Below, in pieces: positions 34,301 to 46,700 of a DNA stretch of 64,000 nt. The stretch's first letter is position 1. Each line of letters opens with the position of its first letter. Where the stretch lies: the NCBI GenBank assembly GCA_018857735.1, contig JABMCL010000422.1, positions 42,501-106,500 on the forward strand, written 5' to 3'. The translations under genes were made by a program, and so were the position numbers. The stretch comes from Alviniconcha marisindica. Lineage: Eukaryota; Mollusca; Gastropoda; Provannidae. The notes beneath the pieces are model-generated. The model did not search any database, was not told the origin of the DNA, and saw only the letters and a list, made by a program, of their open reading frames with translations.

Positions 34301-37300
34301 TATGCTTGCTGAATTACTAAATTAGTACTGTATGCTAGTATTAGTTATTTAAGGCAGAGACCCACCAGCACCCCCCCCCCCCCCCCCACACACACACACA
34401 TAATTTAATAGAACCTTTTGGGATGTGGGGGGGGGGGGGGATGAACATCAACACAACTAACTTAGTAACAGCAGTTTTAGAAGAGAGGATATTGGGCTAC
34501 CATCCTTCCACACCCACACCCTCCAACACACAGATGCATACACAATACAGACATGCACACACACGCACATACACACACACACACACACACAATAAAACCT
34601 TTTGCCAGTTTTGGGATGGGGGGTGGGGGGGGGGGTGTGGAGGTGGGGGGCATCAACACTACTAACTTAGCAGTGTTAGAAGAGAGAAAATGTTGGGCCA
34701 CCATCCTTCCTCCTACACACACACACACACACTTAATAGAACCTTTTGTGGTGGGGGGCATCAGCATTGCAAACTATGCTTTCTTTTGAAAACTGCTTTA
34801 AAAACTTTCTCTTTTAAAAACTGGAAAAAAATGTGAATCATCTAGTTCTGCACCAGACATAATTTAATAGTAAATACCAGAGTGTAGTTCTTTAATTTCT
34901 GTAAATTTTGTGATTTTGCTCACTTTAGTTTAAAGCAAAAATATATGTCAGATGTCACTCAGACAGTGGTCACAGGCAGAGCATAAATTCACCAAGAACT
35001 CAGCTTAGATTTAGAAATCCAAGCCACCTCCTGGCACAGACTGTCAACTACTTAGATCACTGTCTCTTTATGCCCAGTCAGTTCTGCTACATTTGCTGTG
35101 AAACAGGCCACAATTCTACAAAAATAGTTCTCATACAGAGGTGTGTTAAACCTGCCAGTTTAGGTTGGTAAAGGTTTTGGGGGAAAGATGTTCACTGAAG
35201 CAGGAAGGCAGAGATGAGACAATTGAGTCAAGTCCATTCAGAAAGAATCAAATAAAAGAAACTGATGGAACTTATTAAGTAAAACATGAAATAACTCTAA
35301 CTTAATAATAAGTGTAAAGAAACATATAGACATATTTCAATAAAAAGTCTGAATCAGGATTAAAAATGTGTCAGTGTTCAGTTTGTTCAAGCAGCTTCAT
35401 ACAGTTGAAGAAACAGAGCCATTCTATTAAACAAACAAAAATTTAAAAATGAAGCAAAGGAAATGGGATATCTTCCTGGTCAGAAAATAAAAGAGTACTC
35501 TGACTAATACTTTCTTTGTTTATTTTTTTTATATTGAATTAAAGTGTGATCATGCCAGCTAGTAGTGCTATTATATGATCTTTTGTGGCAGTCTCATTTA
35601 TGTGCGGCTGCCTATGTCACTAATGAGGGAAAATGTATAGAAAATTATTACTGGCATTACTTCTTTCTTTTTAACACAGGAAACTTGAAATAACTTGTTC
35701 TTCTTCTGCTGACAGTCAGGTCTAGTCAAACCATGACTAGAGGTGTCCTGTCAGGTTGCTAGAGAGAGATTGACAACATTGAGAGAGAGAGAACTCAAAA
35801 ACTTTACAAGTATTGGAGAGAGAGAGGATATATATTTTCCAGGTCAGAGAAAGAAAGAAAAAAAGCCCTCCCTCCCCCCTCCACCAAGTCTAACTCTTTA
35901 GGTGTCTGAAAATGTCAATCTCAGCATGAATAGTTTTCTCACCAATGCACCTTTCACCCTTCTTTCCTTTTCTCTGTGTGGTCTGTAAATAAAAAAGGTT
36001 AAGTTTGATAAGAGACAACTTCACTCGTGTGTCCGGGTGACAACTTACGGAGAAAATGGTGATTCGTCGGTCTAAGCTTCATCGTTGACATTTCTTTTCC
36101 CTGTGACATTCAGATTTAACCACTGAAATGATTGAACTGTGTAGGCTTAACTTGCAAGAATTACAACTGCTAGAAGCGAAAATGAAAGTTATTGTCACAA
36201 AGACACAGTGGAGAACTGGTCACCCATCACACGGATACAGTGTCTGCCTGTGTCCAACATCAAAAATGTGTACTTTCACCAGACGACAGAACCAAGCTCA
36301 CACAGCAACAGTTGTAATCCTTTTATTTCACACCAGTAAGCAAAACTAGAGGAACGATAAGTGGCAAAGTCTTTAGTGGATAGCAGCAGTAAGCGGTATT
36401 GATTAAGTGTCACATGTCAATTAATGGATGATTTCCAGAAATAACAGGCAAAGATAATTTGACAGTGTTTTCTTATTCCGGGAGAGTGAAGTTCCCTGAA
36501 TGGAGGCAGCAGCTGAGAAGAGCTGATCTGCAACAGTTTTAGATCTTCAGGCATGGACCTATTATAATTTATACTAGACTACCAGCTGGGTGAACCTACT
36601 GTCCGATCTGCATGTTCCCCACGAACAGTGAGCGCTTGATCGGCATTTCTGATGCCTTTTCTGCCTTTGTTTACGGGTATCCGTCATCTTGCCCACGTGC
36701 TCACTGTACCCCAAACAAAAGCGTGCCTACTCTGCGCTACACCCACAGGCATGGACCTGTATATACAGGCCATGCCTGTAGGCACATACCGAGTGCAGTC
36801 CCCTGGATTTCCGAAGATTGTCTATTGTCACCGAAAGAAGTGAGCGGACACACAGTTTCAAAATTTGCCGTCATGCGACAAATTTGCGCCGCTTCTTCAA
36901 ACCCACCATGTGTTATTAGCACATGCAGTCAGCACCATTAATGGCTACATCTGCGAGGTGAATAAAAGCGAAAGTTAGCGGTGAAAACACAAAATGGTTA
37001 CTCGTCACCAACAGACCTAATTTTGGACTCAGAACTTGCAGTTAAATTTTTCAGAAGATGAAAAACTCAAGAAATGTTACTCCAACTTCCATTCAATGCA
37101 CAGAGACTATTTTAGTTACACAGAGAGTGAATTCCGCAGCAAATGCCACAGTCATGAGAGCAGACAACATTTGTGTTCTTTGTGTGTATAGACATAGCAG
37201 GTGGTGCTTGACCATTGCATTTTCAGCGTGAATTTTTTCAGAAACCAAAAAACATTAACATTGTCAATGATATCAGAAAAGATGTTTATTTTCAGTTTTC

Positions 37301-37663
37301 AGGTTACATGCAAGTTGAGCATGACGATGCAAGTTAAACATTGGTACAAATGATATCAGCTGATTATGCTGAAGTGTCCCACTTTGTGGTGGCCATTTTG
37401 CATTAAAAAAAGCTATGTTTTTCATCTTTTTGGTGTGTTCTTTGATGCTCAGCTTGTTCACAACTATTTTTTATTCATTTTTAAAGTCTCCTCTTTAAGG
37501 TAGGCAGCACAGTGAAATAAATAGTTAACCATGAGGATCAGTGCAAGTCTGCAAACAGAGGAGGTGTTGCTGGGAGCACCTTTTGGCACAGGCTCATATA
37601 GATATCATTGGGCTGTTATCCCTCCCACACCCACACCTTCCCACACACACAGATGCAGATACA

Positions 37664-37712
<49 letters not shown>

Positions 37713-40700
37713 CATTGATTCTGTGTGATATATAGGTGTCAGCTCATTCAGTCATTGTCACCTTTTTTGTATACATCACTACATGTTGAGTGCTGTAGTT
37801 ATACTGACTTCACAACGATTTATTGCAATTGTTATATTGTAATAAAAATATGTACACAGCAGTGTACTTCGTAGTTCATGACTCCTCTAGTTAATTGCAT
37901 ATCAGAGTCTGGTGTGTTAAATGATGGTTGACGGAACTTGAAATGTGGGTACATGAAATACATGTATTCAAATGGGCATCACCAGGAGATCTACAAGGAA
38001 TGACTAGAGGTGGTTGGGAGACAGGGGAGAGCAGGGGGATGGGTGTATGGTAATTGATAGTAGAGAGTCTGCAGAATGTCTCCACTGAGGTCAGAACTGG
38101 GCTCAAGGCTTTCCTGTTCAGTCAGGACTTTCCACAAAACCAGGTGGATATTTTCTTGGAGTACAGATCTTGTGCATGCATCAGTGGTGTGACTGCTACA
38201 GTGCTAGTGTCTTGCATTTTGATCTGCAGAAAGATCGTTTGATAGAGAACAGGACAGCACAGTTATAGGAATTTAGCTTACACTACAGTATACCAGTTAT
38301 ATGAATTATAAGTTACACTACAGTATATCAGTTATAGGAATTATAACTTACACTACAGTATACCAGTTATAGGAATTATAACTTACACTACAGTATACCA
38401 AGTATATGAATTATAACTTACACTACAGTATACCAGTTATATGAATTATAACCTACATTACAGTATACCAGTTATATGGATTATAATTTACACTACAGTA
38501 TACCAGTTATATGGATTATAACCTACACTACAGTATAACAGTTATATGAATTGCAACTTACACTACGGTATACCAGTTATATGAATTATAACTTACACTA
38601 CAGTATACCAGTTCTATGAATTATAGCTTACACTACAGTATACCAAAAAGATGGCTGAGCAGGGAAGACATCACAGGGGTAAATGTGAATTATAAATATG
38701 TTTTAGAGGTGTTTTCTTTATGAGTGAGAGAGGGAGTGCTTGAGATGCAGCATAATTGAAAGGGATAGGGAAGAGTTGTAGAATCTGAAGCACTGATGGA
38801 GGTAATTACTACAGAGCATACCTGTCAACCCATACAGTTTACCAGTATAAAATACAGTTTTTTCATTGTTTTGGGGGGATATGGCCATATTGGAAAATGG
38901 CTACAGGAAAACATGATTTTCATGAGATTTTGTTGTTGTTTTAAACTGAGCAAAAAGACTGAAAAACTGTTGAATGAGCAACCGATGCATGGCATTGCCG
39001 AATGTACACTGACTGGCCTAATGCAATAGGCTAAGAAATCTTGTTGGAAGTGAGATTTGAAGTTGTGCATGCATATTTTGCACAACATTGCTTCTTCCTT
39101 CCACTGCAGCGCGTGTCGGCTGGAATTAAAAATGCCGCTGCTACCAGCAAAAAAACAAAAGACCCCAGCCTGCATAAGGTAAATACAGGTTCACAAACTC
39201 TGGACTAAAGTTTACTCCCAAAAGGGGTTGACAGCTATGCAAGAGAGAAAGATGGAAGGTTGTCTATGGCCTATGCATGATGATAGAATTATTTGTTACT
39301 CAGGGGAGAGAGTGAGGAAGAAAGCATTAAGACTATAAGAGAGAACACTATTACTAGAGAGAGAAGGAAATGCTTTCATTATTAATAAAGAGAGAGAATT
39401 ATGAGAGAGGAGACAATGTCGGGGAAAATTGATTTGAACTGACTGCCATTTTGTGAAATTGTTATTCTGTCAGACTGAAAGCCAAGGACAAGGTTATTGG
39501 TACAACAGGATGTTCTGTAAAAAGTAATAAAAGCATGCACAGCCATTGCTTCAGCTGCTCCCCGGCTGTACATGGCATATTGATTTGGATGATAGCAATA
39601 AAGGTCTACACCAGAGACAGTGCTGGTTGTGTGCATGGTTCAACAGGATAAATTCTGCTGAGCTGGTGTGTAGCTGACAGCGCATAAAAAGTATGTTGAA
39701 TAGCCAATAGGTCTTTTTGGAGAGAAAGAAAACCCAGCCTGACATTTAGGCATAACAATATTAATAAAGGGTATTTCTGGTGTCTCATCTCAGATGAGCC
39801 CAAGGTGCTTTTTCAAGAAGCCCTGAGGAATAAGGGGTGGGGGGTTGACATGTTGAGTACGTTATGTAAGCATTTAAATACAAATTACAACTAGTTACGC
39901 TATTTGTCATACTATGCAAACAGCCAATGTAATCTTAAAGTTTAAGTCATTCAACAGCAAACCTACACACATTTTAAAATTAAATAACTTGGGGGTGGGG
40001 GTGGGGGGGTCTATTCACCCGCAAGAGAATCGGGTCAGCACAGGAATGAGGATGAACAACATAACATCCGAGGCACATTTCAAACTCTTCTTGCTCAAGT
40101 CTACACATTGCGTCAAAACCCAAGCCCATCCCTGGGAAATCCACAGCAGGCCATACGACCATCACTTTACCAGGATACAAACACATACAGTGCAAAACAT
40201 GTGCAAATGCTGGGCATGTCAGTAGTCTTCCAAATACTCCAGCCACTCAAACTCCAAGCAGATCAGTATATTTTCACTTATCACTATTTAGCTGTTGTTT
40301 TGTCAAGTTTTGACAAAGGGGTTACTTCAAAAATTTGCAGGTTTTGTACCGTCATATTAAATTAGCAATCACCCTGATATAACTGCAATGGTTGACTGGG
40401 CGTTAAACACCAAATTACTTACTATTATCGTTCCTTTTAACTGTTTGGATCTTGTTTCAGAATGTTATCAGTCTTCTGAAAGAATCAAATAAGAGAAATT
40501 GCTCCACACTTTATATCATGTACATAAGCCTGTGCACACCTGCAACCCCCTAACACACACACAGTTTATATCATGTACATAAACCTCTGCATACCCACAC
40601 ACTGATGGACAGAGAGTTGGATGCACTGTGTCTGCTGCACTTCAAAATTGATGGAAAAGAGGTGTGGCTTTAGCAGAGATTTGAAACTCCACAGGGTTTG

Positions 40701-43700
40701 AGCATGGGAGTGGGGGACATAAAATATAAAATGGGAGCTTATTCCAGACAAAAGGGCCAATGTAAGAAAAGGTATGCTGCCCTGAGAGCTTCTGGCACCA
40801 GAATGGAATGCAAAAGATCTGCATCAGCAAATGAGTGAAGAGACTTGAGATGGAGTTTCCATCTGATGAAGATCAGCACGATATGGAGGTGAAGACCCCA
40901 AGATCACATTGTAACACACAGTAGCTAACATCCCTATCAGCATCTTGTATTTGATTCTGTGAGACACAAGCAGAGGGCTGGTATTTTCACCTTTGGATGC
41001 TCTGCAAACAAGACGGGTTGCACAGTTCATGACCCTTTTGAGCTTGTCAAGAATTCTCAGTGGAACATTATTATTATTATTATTGATCGCTTTTATATGG
41101 CGCTGTTCTCCGCTCTCGAGCAGACTCGCTGTGCTCGCATGTGATTCTACATGAGTGAATAGCTTTTTATAGCGCGTTTTTTTAATATCCACCGAAGTGG
41201 TGTACTTACAGCGCTGGCATGGCTGGTGCCACAAGAAACTGCTGCCATCTCGGCGCGTTCTGTGTACACCATACAACCATGTCATCACTGTCATCAGCTA
41301 ACAAAGAGTTGCAATAGTCTAAATGAGAGATGACAAGAGAGGTCATTAGGGACTTTGGTTTAAACAAGAATTTATTCAAGACAAAATAAAGATACAATGA
41401 ATGGTCATGGGCTCACCAACAAGCTTATAGGCGGTGAGTTGATTTGCATACAGTTGAAAAAGAAACACTAGACTAGGGTCTTTGTGGCTTCAGTGGTTAG
41501 ATACTTCATGTGGCCAAGGCTCGGAATCTGGCAATTCAAAATAGAAAAGGACAAAGAGAAAGAAAGAAAAAACTTGCCATGTTCCTTCATTCATTTGGGA
41601 TAATACATAATAGCTTGAAATAATTGTTCAGCCTTTTCCATAACCATTGTGTTCACAAATGATTCTGCTGTGTGCTCATTTACTTTGCATGCCCAACTTT
41701 CCCCCCAGAAAATTATCCACAAAGTTTCTCGCAAAGAGAGCCTATTTTGTATGACTTGTTAAGCAGCTAGGAGATGACAGTTGGTAGCTGAAATGTGCAG
41801 CTTGCTTCCATATGACAATTATTATTAGATATATGCTGGTATACATAAAAGATTTTGTGCTGTTTCTTTCAATAAAAAATAAAACAAATCTTTAATCTGG
41901 TAAATCATGTTTTTTTAGTCGCATCAATAAACATAATGGTTGATATTCAAGCATGTCCTAGCCTGGGACATTACATAATATATATATATATATGATCTGT
42001 AATAAAATAACACTAACTAGTGAGTTTGGCTGTTAGTGTTACTGGTGTTATAATCTAACTTCTAAGCACACTCCTGGGGGGGGGGGGGGGGGGGGGGGGC
42101 GGCATTGCAGGGCAACAAACCTTGTTTGGGGAAGGGGGAAATCAGCTTGTGGCCACTGAACTGATAATATACATGACATCCATGAATGTAATTGTAGAAG
42201 TTTTTTTTTTTTTTTGTACTTCCTCATTCCTGGTCCTCTGCACAACTTCCTTGATTTAGTTTGCTGCGACTAGGCGTGTTTTTAAAGGCTAGCATTCATT
42301 TTGAGTGTGTTGACACTCAGAAACAGAGAGAGAGCACTTACACTAGTTACACTTACAGACACATGCACACAGCCACACGAGATAACATTATCAGTTTTAA
42401 TACTTTTATACAGTTCGCTATAACATGATCAGTTTTAATACTTTTATACAGTTCGCTATGTCAGGTGAGCTTCCTTATTTTGTTGGTAAGTGTGGTGAAT
42501 GGTAATCAAGATTAGATTGGAAGAGTATGGAAGACTCCGCTGGAGAAGAGAATCAGTTTGCATTAATTAGTTCATAAGATTTGGATTATTTCTTGGCTCT
42601 CTACTTTGAGGTGAGTCTTTTTCCATTGTGTGTGTCTGTTGTCTGAAGCATTTCTGGAAATCGGCTGATTATTCTGGAGAAAAGTTGGGGTTCAGAAGTG
42701 AGTGCACAGTTTGACTTTCAGTGTAAAATGAGATGTCCGGATTATTTGCTGTGCCATCTTTTACCCCCCTCATTTGGGGATGCCCGATGTGCATGGCTGT
42801 CATTTGATTCCTCTTTCCTGTCTGCTTATTGTTCTTCTAGTTTGTCCTGTTGCTCTTTCCAGCTTGTCATGTTTTGCTAATGGTCCATTCTCCTGACCCC
42901 CCCCTCCCCCCCTCCCCCGCCCCCCAACGTACTTCAGCATTTTTCATTTAAAAGGGACGTTTTTGTATTGCTTTCGTTGAGCAGCTATGAGATGGCGGTA
43001 GGTAATACATGTGCAGCTTGCTGCCCAACGACATTGGTATTTGCCAATGTGCAGTTTATATAACATCTTTTGTTTTTATCCACCTCCCCACTTCCAACTC
43101 CTACCTTTTATAAAATCAGAAGGAATGGTGAATGGTATCACCCTCATATAACTCTCTCTCTCTTTTAACAAGGGACTCGACTAAACTCGAAATATTTGTT
43201 TGGTGTTTGTAGACATGTATGTTTTGTTTAATAATTATATAGTGTGTGTATGGGTTGATTTTGGTAGATTCGACTTGAGAAAGGGGTTTACGCAAATGAC
43301 AGGACTCCGACCGTCATCCATTGATTTCCAGTATTTTACCAGCATGTGCCGGGACGAAATCGGTACTGACTTGTACTTTGTTTGAATGTTTCTCAGAAAC
43401 GAACACAGAGAGAATGCATGTGATGTGTTACGTGCACACGTGTGTGTGGGCGCTTGCGTGTTTTAGCTGGGGAAGGGAGCAGGGCGGTTGCTAGCAAAGT
43501 AGTATAGCTTTAGTAGTAGTATACTATAAATAGCGGTGTGTCCCACTGGTTGCAGGGATTGTCCATTTTCCATGAACCACTTCGCCACCTTACACATGCC
43601 ACACTGGTTTGAAAAGTTATCGAACATGATCAGTGTATGAGAAGATGCGTAAAATGTGCATTGACCTATGACAGAATCTGATCCGAAGTGACCCAGTGTG

Positions 43701-46700
43701 GCTGACAGTTAGGACATTAAAATTAAATCACAGTACTAACTATCAAGATAATCGTTTACCAGCGGTTTTATGGAACTGCACTGTTATTGTTAGAAAAAAG
43801 AGAAGTTTGACTGTCTGCAGGTACAGTTCCGGACGCTGGAAAGAGGGCATGCTATTCTCAGTGAACAATTTTAAAAACTAACATTAGCACAGATGAAGGA
43901 TGTAACGCTGTCTTTCGCTAATTGCACTGCTGCTGGCACTGAGTGACAGATGCTGCTGACTTGTTCTGCTCAGTCTTAGCTGTTGTTGGTCAAATTCAGT
44001 ACTCTTGTGCAACAGCAGCAGGCAGGCTGTTCAGAATGTATGTTAGTATCTCTTTTGATTGAGGAATTACTTGCAAGTACATGATCACCATTGATAATGT
44101 TGAAATAAAATATTTAAGAAATCATTTCAAAAAGTGTTTAAAATGTATTTGATTTGGAATTTTTATATGATAAGAGTTGCTTTATACAAAGGCTTTTTGC
44201 TCTTCATGTTGATTGTATTAATCTTGTGTTGTATGTCTGTGTATTTCATTCCTCACTGTGTCAGTCAGCCTGTGTCTTTCATTCCTCACTGTATCAGTCA
44301 GCCTGTGTCGTTGTACCGAGCAGTGTCTTTAAAGTGCATTGAGCCCAGTTGTACCAGCACAGGGGTATACCCCCCACTCCCCACTCCGTGCAATGGATTT
44401 AGTTACGCCACTGAAGGGGCACTCTTTATCTCCGCGCAGCTGTCCAGCGACGCGGTCAGCGCCCTGCGAAAGGTGCCGGTACTGCTAATATGACTGTAGA
44501 AGCAACCTAGCGCCCAAGGACGCACGTAAACACGAGACGCATCCACCCCGGGTAAAAAAAAGAAAAGAGTTCCATCGATTCAAACGATTGTGGTTTTGTT
44601 TGTGCTGGTGTAAACTTTGTTGACGGCTATAAATGACACGCCTTATTTTATTTGAGTTGTTTGTAACAAACTTATTACAGTTTGAGCCCCAACAAAAAAC
44701 TACTCGTTAGCTGACAGTTTTCTAGGCCCTATGTCGTAACTAAATACGGCAGTGGTTGAAGGAAGGATGTCGTAAACCAGTACTTGGAGTTCGAGTCGTA
44801 TGGCCTGCTGTGGGATTTCCCAGGGATGGGCTTGTGTGTAGACCTGAGCGAGAAGAGTTAAATGTGCGTTGGATGTTACGGTGTTTGTTCATCCTCATTC
44901 CTGTGCTGACCCTGTGGAGCGACAGGGCATACTTAACCGCCCGGCTGCCTTATGCTCATGTTGCAAGCGCTTACAGTCCATAGGCTAGTAGTACCAGTGT
45001 GATAATTTTCACGTAGCCGAGAGCATGGATGCAGTATACATGAAATACTAGTTTCTGTGCAAGACCAGATGGTGTGCTTCACTCTTGTGTTGACTGCCAG
45101 TAATAAATTCTGCAGAGAGAGAGAGAGAGCTTGTGAACTGATGTGGGCACATATAGGAAAGACCTAATGATTTCACTGGTTTGCTTGTTGCAGGGGGGAG
45201 CGTAAGAGGTGTTGCGAAGCAGTCGGCCGAGTCGGATTCCCCGGAACCAGATGACCCAGAGGAGTTTTTAAAACAAAAGAAGGTGGGCAGAGCTCTGAAG
45301 AAGCTGCACATTGCATTTAATGCCAGCCACACTTCAGCATCTCCCGCCGTTACTGTGGGGAGAAAGTCGGCCAGGGAGAGGGGTGCTGCTCGGGATAGCC
45401 AACGAACTTCGGAGTCTGCAGTGAAACGGCATGCCAGAGCAACACTGAAGAGAAAGCTTGCAAAGAACACCAGCAGGAGGCCTAGGTTTACAGCACCGTC
45501 TGACCCAGACAGAGACTCTGCTTTAACGCAGGCAGAATCCCGGGCGAAGAGGAACGCCTCACGGACCAGGCCAGTCCAACAAACAGAACCAAGTTCATTG
45601 CTTCTCACCAACGGCCCAGGAACCATGCTGCCTGGGGAATCAGTGGGGGATTCACGGAGAAACTCTTCCACACCGGTTCATTCCCGAGGGAGAGGCAAAG
45701 CAAGGGTGGGCAGACCACGGGCAGAATGCACTCCTGAACCAATGCAAACAGAGGAAGACGCTGCGTCCACGGAGTTTTCCGCCGGACTCGGAGACACTGA
45801 ATCCACAGCCTTGACGACTACACCGAAAATTGTCCGAACTAGTCAGAGGACTAAACTCAAACACAGTGACAGGCTTCCAGGAGCTGCCCGTAGAGGTCGA
45901 GGCCTTGTTGCCAGAGCTGCCTATAGAGGCAGGGGGGTTATTGCCAAAGCTGTGTTCAAAGGCAGGGGCAGACGCAGAGCCATGCTGAATCGCCCAATGC
46001 CCACGAAACGTGATGTCAGTGAAGACCCCGACACAGACACAAACGAAACTGTTTCACAGTCTGACGACCAAGCTTCGAAAGGCGCTGCAAGCCCTGTGGT
46101 CAGCAGATGCAGGCCAAGGAAACGAAGCCCGGCCATGTCGGAGAGCATGGAATCCGTTGACGTGGAGATGGGCGAGGGGGCCGAGGCCGGATGGAGCCAG
46201 AACACTACCAAGAAAGTTAAACCAAGACGGAGAAAGGACATTGCTGTTTCAGTGCAGTCACGTCTGACCAAGGAGCGCTCCGCATCAATGGAATGCTTGG
46301 TTCCAGGCGAGGGCTCGGCCCTGGAGCAGGTCATAGCTTGCGGGCAGAGTCGCAGTAGCAGCCCTGGTGGAATGGAGGGAAAGGCAGGGAACAGCGACCG
46401 CTCTTTGTTTGCAGTGGACCTCACCAGAAGCTCTTCACTGGACAATTTGCTGCGCAGGACAAATTCTGAATCTGACTTGCACCCTCTTCTGAAGTCTGCG
46501 CCTAGCAGGGAAAGTGTCCACGGTGATTTTGGTGTTGAAGACGGTGCAGGTGGTTTGGTGAACTCCGAGGCTGGCTCCTCCTCATCCCCGGTTAGCCAGC
46601 CTGGTACCTCCTTTTCCTCTAAAGACTTCTACAGTTTGCTGAAGCGGAAACGTTCAGGTTGGGATGAAATTCCCGGGGACATGAAGAAAAAGAGGTTAAT

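Larger units (their letters stand above)
32582..45193 (+). other. Intron 2 of the zinc-finger gene
   Basis: This 12,612-bp phase-1 intron has donor GTGAGA and acceptor TTGTTGCAG. It contains a triplicated CA/poly-G unit (34370-34790), a 35-bp tandem array (38264-38645), a cryptic 69-nt exon (39110-39178), a LINE remnant (40570-41345), and element copies at 40010-40165, 41354-41460, 44395-44790 and 44800-44940. Stretches at 32600-34360, 34800-37550 and 41470-44390 otherwise show nothing I recognise beyond poly-G/poly-C and TA tracts. Confidence 0.7.

Noticed and set aside
36612..36941. 109-codon frame in intron 2
   Set aside because: No recognised domain and overlapping frames on both strands. 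It looks random.
39110..39178. The 69-nt segment as a constitutive coding exon
   Set aside because: The required phase 1 gives an early TAA, while exon 2 to exon 3 joins cleanly without it.
45181..45195. TTG or downstream ATG as the start of the large protein
   Set aside because: The first codons lie in the splice acceptor tract (TTGTTGCAG), and exon 2 joins in the right phase.
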